From an uncultured Bacteroidales bacterium (GTDB taxonomy: Bacteria > Bacteroidota > Bacteroidia > Bacteroidales > Bacteroidaceae): a stretch of 10,139 nt of DNA. Under the pieces are notes generated by a model. That model did not search any database. It was not told where the DNA came from and saw only the letters and a list, made by a program, of their open reading frames with translations. Both the position numbers and the translations under genes were made by a program. The DNA lies in the NCBI GenBank assembly GCA_945837185.1, contig CAMAMZ010000067.1:1-10139 (forward strand). The letters are read 5' to 3'. Shown here piece after piece: positions 7,389 to 10,139 of the stretch (positions are counted from its first letter, which is position 1; the number at the start of each line of letters is the position of its first letter).

Positions 7389-8370
7389 TATGCAATTCAT
7401 AGTTGGGTTGGCATGCCTGTTTGTAATGGCTTCGTGCTATCATAGGCAACGGCCGGTGACGCTTCTATGGCAGCGAGACAGTGTGATGGTGGATGATACC
7501 TTGACACATTCCACCTCCTTTCTCTATGCTGAGAATTTTAATTTTCTTGTTAAGGCCGACTCGCTTGTGATGTTGCATCAACAGCCGGAAGAGTATCTGA
7601 GTGGCATGCCCACTGATTCTTTTGCTGTGTATGCCGATAACCGACTGGTAGTGGCCGATATACGCATCATAGGGCAGGATGTGGAAGATTCAGTGTGGGT
7701 GCAGTTGGCCAATGAGCAACAGCAATTTGGATGGGTAAGAGAACATGTATTATTGAAGAGTGTTGTTCCTGATGACCCCATTTCGGAGTTCATCTCCACA
7801 TTCTCCGATGTGCATCTCATCAGTTTCTTGGTGTTCTTCTGTGTCATCATGGTTACTTATTTGTTGCGTAAACTGTTGCGCAGGGAAGCCCCACTTGTGC
7901 ATTTTCACGATATTTATTCTTTTTATCCCACATTGCTTACGCTCATCGTAGCTGCGGCAGCTACCTTCTATGCCAGTATACAAATGTTTGCCCCACAGGT
8001 ATGGAGGTATTTCTATTTCCATCCCACCCTCAATCCCTTTGATGTGCCACTCATCCTGTCGGTGTTTCTCTGCTCGGTGTGGGCAATCTTGATTGTGGGC
8101 TTGGCAGCAGTCGATGATGTGCGCAGATTGTTGCCCATAGGCGAAGCCATTACCTATTTGCTGGGTCTGGGGGCTGTTTGTGCCATTGATTATATCATAT
8201 TCAGCATTACCACCTTATATTATATAGGCTATGTCTTGTTGGTGGCCTATGGCTATTATGCCCTTCGGGCTTATTTTCGGCATAGCTATGCCCGATATAT
8301 TTGTGGGCATTGTGGTGCTCGGTTGCGCCATCGAGGAGAGTGTCCTCATTGCCATCACGTCAATGCTTAG
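7369..8370 (+). CDS. Uncharacterised membrane protein: lipoprotein-like N-terminus, SH3-like domain, five TM segments, C-terminal zinc ribbon
   Basis: I do not recognise a named function for this 333-residue protein. It starts with a signal-like segment (positive MKSS, then a hydrophobic run) ending VMASC, a near-lipobox with Cys23; Met at -3 is atypical. Residues about 55-133 are polar, and WVQLANEQQQFGWVREHVLL resembles the end of a bacterial SH3 domain. Five hydrophobic segments follow at about 148-166, 187-207, 226-247, 259-280 and 281-299. The tail holds a CxxC-x9-CxxC zinc ribbon (Cys312, Cys315, Cys325, Cys328) and ends His-rich. With the SH3-like part outside, an odd number of membrane passes puts the ribbon in the cytoplasm. 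The start at 7369 overlaps the U32 gene by 20 nt; ATG at 7378 (Met4, 11-nt overlap) and 7390 (Met8, no overlap) are alternatives, and Met4 gives a good signal start. The overlap implies coupling to the U32 gene. Confidence 0.9.
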   Translation: MLSMKSSMQFIVGLACLFVMASCYHRQRPVTLLWQRDSVMVDDTLTHSTSFLYAENFNFLVKADSLVMLHQQPEEYLSGMPTDSFAVYADNRLVVADIRIIGQDVEDSVWVQLANEQQQFGWVREHVLLKSVVPDDPISEFISTFSDVHLISFLVFFCVIMVTYLLRKLLRREAPLVHFHDIYSFYPTLLTLIVAAAATFYASIQMFAPQVWRYFYFHPTLNPFDVPLILSVFLCSVWAILIVGLAAVDDVRRLLPIGEAITYLLGLGAVCAIDYIIFSITTLYYIGYVLLVAYGYYALRAYFRHSYARYICGHCGARLRHRGECPHCHHVNA

Positions 8371-8402
8371 GTGCTGTATCGGTTTTTCCTCATAAATAAG
8401 GA

Positions 8403-8433
8403 TTGTGTACGTGTAGGAATTATCGTAATTTTG
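8403..8433 (+). promoter_or_regulatory. Bacteroidota-type promoter for the TonB-dependent receptor gene
   Basis: TTG at 8403-8405 is followed after 20 nt by TAATTTTG (8426-8433), which matches TAnnTTTG. Transcription would be expected to start near 8440, giving a leader of only about 20 nt before the ATG at 8461. A small perfect inverted repeat, AATTA-TCG-TAATT (8418-8430), overlaps the downstream box and could be an operator half-site pair, although it is short. No Fur-box-like sequence and no clear terminator for the preceding gene was seen in this 90-bp spacer. Confidence 0.65.
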
Positions 8434-8460
8434 CAATCGGAAACAAGAATTATACTTGAG

Positions 8461-10139
8461 ATGAAAGTAAGATTACATTTGTTAGCGCTTGCGATGTTAT
8501 CCATTGCGGCTTATGGTGAAGGTGTAGAAGACAAATTGCTGGGAGTGGCAGATACTTCTCGAGTGCATGATTTGGAAGAAGTCATTGTCGTTACCCAACC
8601 CAAAGAGTCTTATTTGTTGCGCAAGCAGCCGCTGAGCAGTACACTCTTCTCTGCCCAGGATATACAACGGTTGCAGGCTTCAGACTTGCGGAAACTTTCC
8701 GCTTATGTCCCGTCTTTTGTGATGCCTGTCTATGGCTCACGCTACACAAGTTCTGTTTATGTGAGAGGAATCGGAGCACGGTCGGGGAGCCCGGCTGTGG
8801 GTATGTATTTGGATGGGATTCCTTTGATGAGCAGAAGTGCATACAATCATCATACTTATAGTTTGGATCGTGTAGATGTGTTGAGAGGTCCTCAAGGAAC
8901 CCTTTATGGTATCAATACGGAGGCAGGCATGGTACGTATGTACACGCTCAATCCGTTCCGTCATCAAGGAACACAAGTTCGGTTGGGAACAGGATCGCAT
9001 GGTCGTCGTCTGCTGGAGGCATCGCATTCCACGATGCTTTCCCATCAGTTGGCCTTTACCGTAGGAGGCTTCTATGCAGCTGAGAACGGTTTCTTGAGAA
9101 ATCTCACAGATGGGAAAAGGGCTGACGATGGACAAGAGGCTGGCGGACGTACCCGCTGGTCATGGAAACCTTCTGATACCTTCTCTGCTGATTTGTTGGT
9201 TGATTACCAGTATGTAAACCAACATGCTTTTCCCTATGGTGTGCTGCATGACAATGGAGAAGCAGAGTCACCGGCTGCTACCACCCCCAATCTTTATCGG
9301 CGAAGTATGTTGCATACCGGACTGACCTTGTCATGGTTGTTGGGCAAAAGGGCCAAACTTACTTCTACGACCTCATACCAGTATTTGCGCGATTATATGC
9401 ACATGGACATAGATTATTCCGCTTTGTCTATGATGCGTATGGAAGAGTGGCAGCAACAAAGTGCGGTAACGCAGGAAATTGTGGCCAAAGGAGAAGTTCC
9501 TTTAGGAGAAGGACAGCAAAGAAGCTGGCACTGGACTTTAGGAGGCTTTGCCGCTTATCAGGGCAATACCGTACAGGCTCCCGTGCATTTCGACAATGAT
9601 ATGGACAAAACCATTGCTACGGGCATTCAGTATGCTATGGATATAGCTATGGTAAACAGCATGGCGCAACGCTTTATGGCACAGGGTATGAGCGAAGCGG
9701 CCGCTATGGCTATGGCACGCCAGACGATTGATCGAGCAGGCGGTATTGCTGTTGCTGCCGACCTTGCTACCATTCCAGGAAGCTTCCGCACCCCCTTGTT
9801 GAATCTTGCTTTCTATCATCAAACCTCATTGCAGTTATTTCCTCGTCTTTCCGCAACGCTCGGTTTGCGGTTGGATTACAGTAGGGTGAGTTTGCGTTAC
9901 CGCACATCCTCCAGCATGAAGGTAGATGTCAATGTCATGGGTAAAGCCGCTTCAACCACCATCACCTCTTTGCTCGAAAATGAATGTGACGACCACTATA
10001 CGCAACTTTTGCCCAAAATAGGTTTCAATTGGCAGGTAGACCGTCAAGGCTCTGATGTGTATCTGTCGTTTACAAAAGGCTACCGTGCCGGTGGATTCAA
10101 CCATCAGATGTTTTCTGATATCCTTCGAACAGAACTGAG
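8461..10139 (+). CDS. TonB-dependent outer-membrane receptor, partial (3' end beyond window)
   Basis: The frame stays open for 559 codons to the window edge, so the C-terminal barrel is missing. Such receptors import iron chelates, vitamins or glycans across the outer membrane using TonB energy. Residues 1 to about 19 form a signal peptide. EEVIVVTQ (39-46) is a candidate TonB box. The plug spans about 57-165, with SVYVRGIG, YLDGIP and VDVLRGPQGTLYG (138-150). After that, INTEAGMVRMYT replaces the usual Gly-Gly-x-Ile/Val segment. Alternating barrel strands begin at about 171. Residues 381-438 are a helix-like, Ala- and Met-rich insertion (8 Met in 381-420), probably in an extracellular loop. 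FTKGYRAGGFNHQM near the end is a normal late-barrel motif. There is no N-terminal carboxypeptidase-like domain, so it is unlike SusC, and no partner gene is visible. It has its own promoter. The substrate cannot be read from the sequence. Confidence 0.93.
   Translation, partial: MKVRLHLLALAMLSIAAYGEGVEDKLLGVADTSRVHDLEEVIVVTQPKESYLLRKQPLSSTLFSAQDIQRLQASDLRKLSAYVPSFVMPVYGSRYTSSVYVRGIGARSGSPAVGMYLDGIPLMSRSAYNHHTYSLDRVDVLRGPQGTLYGINTEAGMVRMYTLNPFRHQGTQVRLGTGSHGRRLLEASHSTMLSHQLAFTVGGFYAAENGFLRNLTDGKRADDGQEAGGRTRWSWKPSDTFSADLLVDYQYVNQHAFPYGVLHDNGEAESPAATTPNLYRRSMLHTGLTLSWLLGKRAKLTSTTSYQYLRDYMHMDIDYSALSMMRMEEWQQQSAVTQEIVAKGEVPLGEGQQRSWHWTLGGFAAYQGNTVQAPVHFDNDMDKTIATGIQYAMDIAMVNSMAQRFMAQGMSEAAAMAMARQTIDRAGGIAVAADLATIPGSFRTPLLNLAFYHQTSLQLFPRLSATLGLRLDYSRVSLRYRTSSSMKVDVNVMGKAASTTITSLLENECDDHYTQLLPKIGFNWQVDRQGSDVYLSFTKGYRAGGFNHQMFSDILRTEL

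Noticed and set aside
9333..9599. An 88-codon + strand frame inside the TonB receptor gene, which at first suggests a frameshift.
   Set aside because: The receptor frame from 8461 stays open through this region with normal barrel sequence, so this is an out-of-frame shadow.

Overview
The window looks like a stretch of ordinary chromosome from a Bacteroidota bacterium, most likely Bacteroidales and plausibly Prevotellaceae. The reasons are the gene families (an exported M13 peptidase, a Bacteroidota-style TonB-dependent receptor, a U32 protein with the C-terminal Cys motif), A-rich leaders instead of Shine-Dalgarno sequences, and two sites that fit the Bacteroidota promoter (a TTG/TTTG box, a gap of 19-20 nt, then TAnnTTTG). 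All seven genes lie on the + strand. No tRNA, rRNA, insertion sequence, CRISPR array or phage gene was seen. No gene-free stretch exceeds about 130 bp.

Layout: (1) 14-352, a small YbjQ/UPF0145 protein, ending in a short AT-rich hairpin. (2) 353-480, an intergenic region with a well-matched promoter and a leader hairpin. (3) 481-2439, an ABC-F translation-type ATPase with two ABC domains and a C-terminal coiled coil. (4) 2440-2563, an intergenic region with an 18-nt-period direct repeat. (5) 2564-4597, an exported M13 zinc metallopeptidase (PepO/neprilysin family). (6) 4645-8370, a tightly packed cluster: metA (homoserine O-acyltransferase), a U32 protein of the RlhA/YdcP type starting in an ATGA overlap, and an uncharacterised membrane protein with a lipoprotein-like N-terminus, an SH3-like domain, five membrane segments and a C-terminal zinc ribbon, overlapping the U32 gene by up to 20 nt. 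(7) 8371-8460, a second Bacteroidota-type promoter. (8) 8461 to the window end, the first 559 codons of a TonB-dependent outer-membrane receptor, truncated by the window edge.

How the genes relate: metA, the U32 gene and the membrane protein are probably one translationally coupled unit. It joins the first committed step of methionine synthesis to a probable Fe-S RNA-hydroxylase-type protein and to an envelope protein of unknown function. The other genes look like independent units. No clear new defence or mobile system is present. The observations most worth following are Glu111 in MetA, which predicts acetyl-CoA rather than succinyl-CoA use; the SH3/zinc-ribbon membrane protein coupled to the U32 gene; the Met-rich helical insertion in the TonB receptor; and the structured leaders before the ABC-F and peptidase genes.
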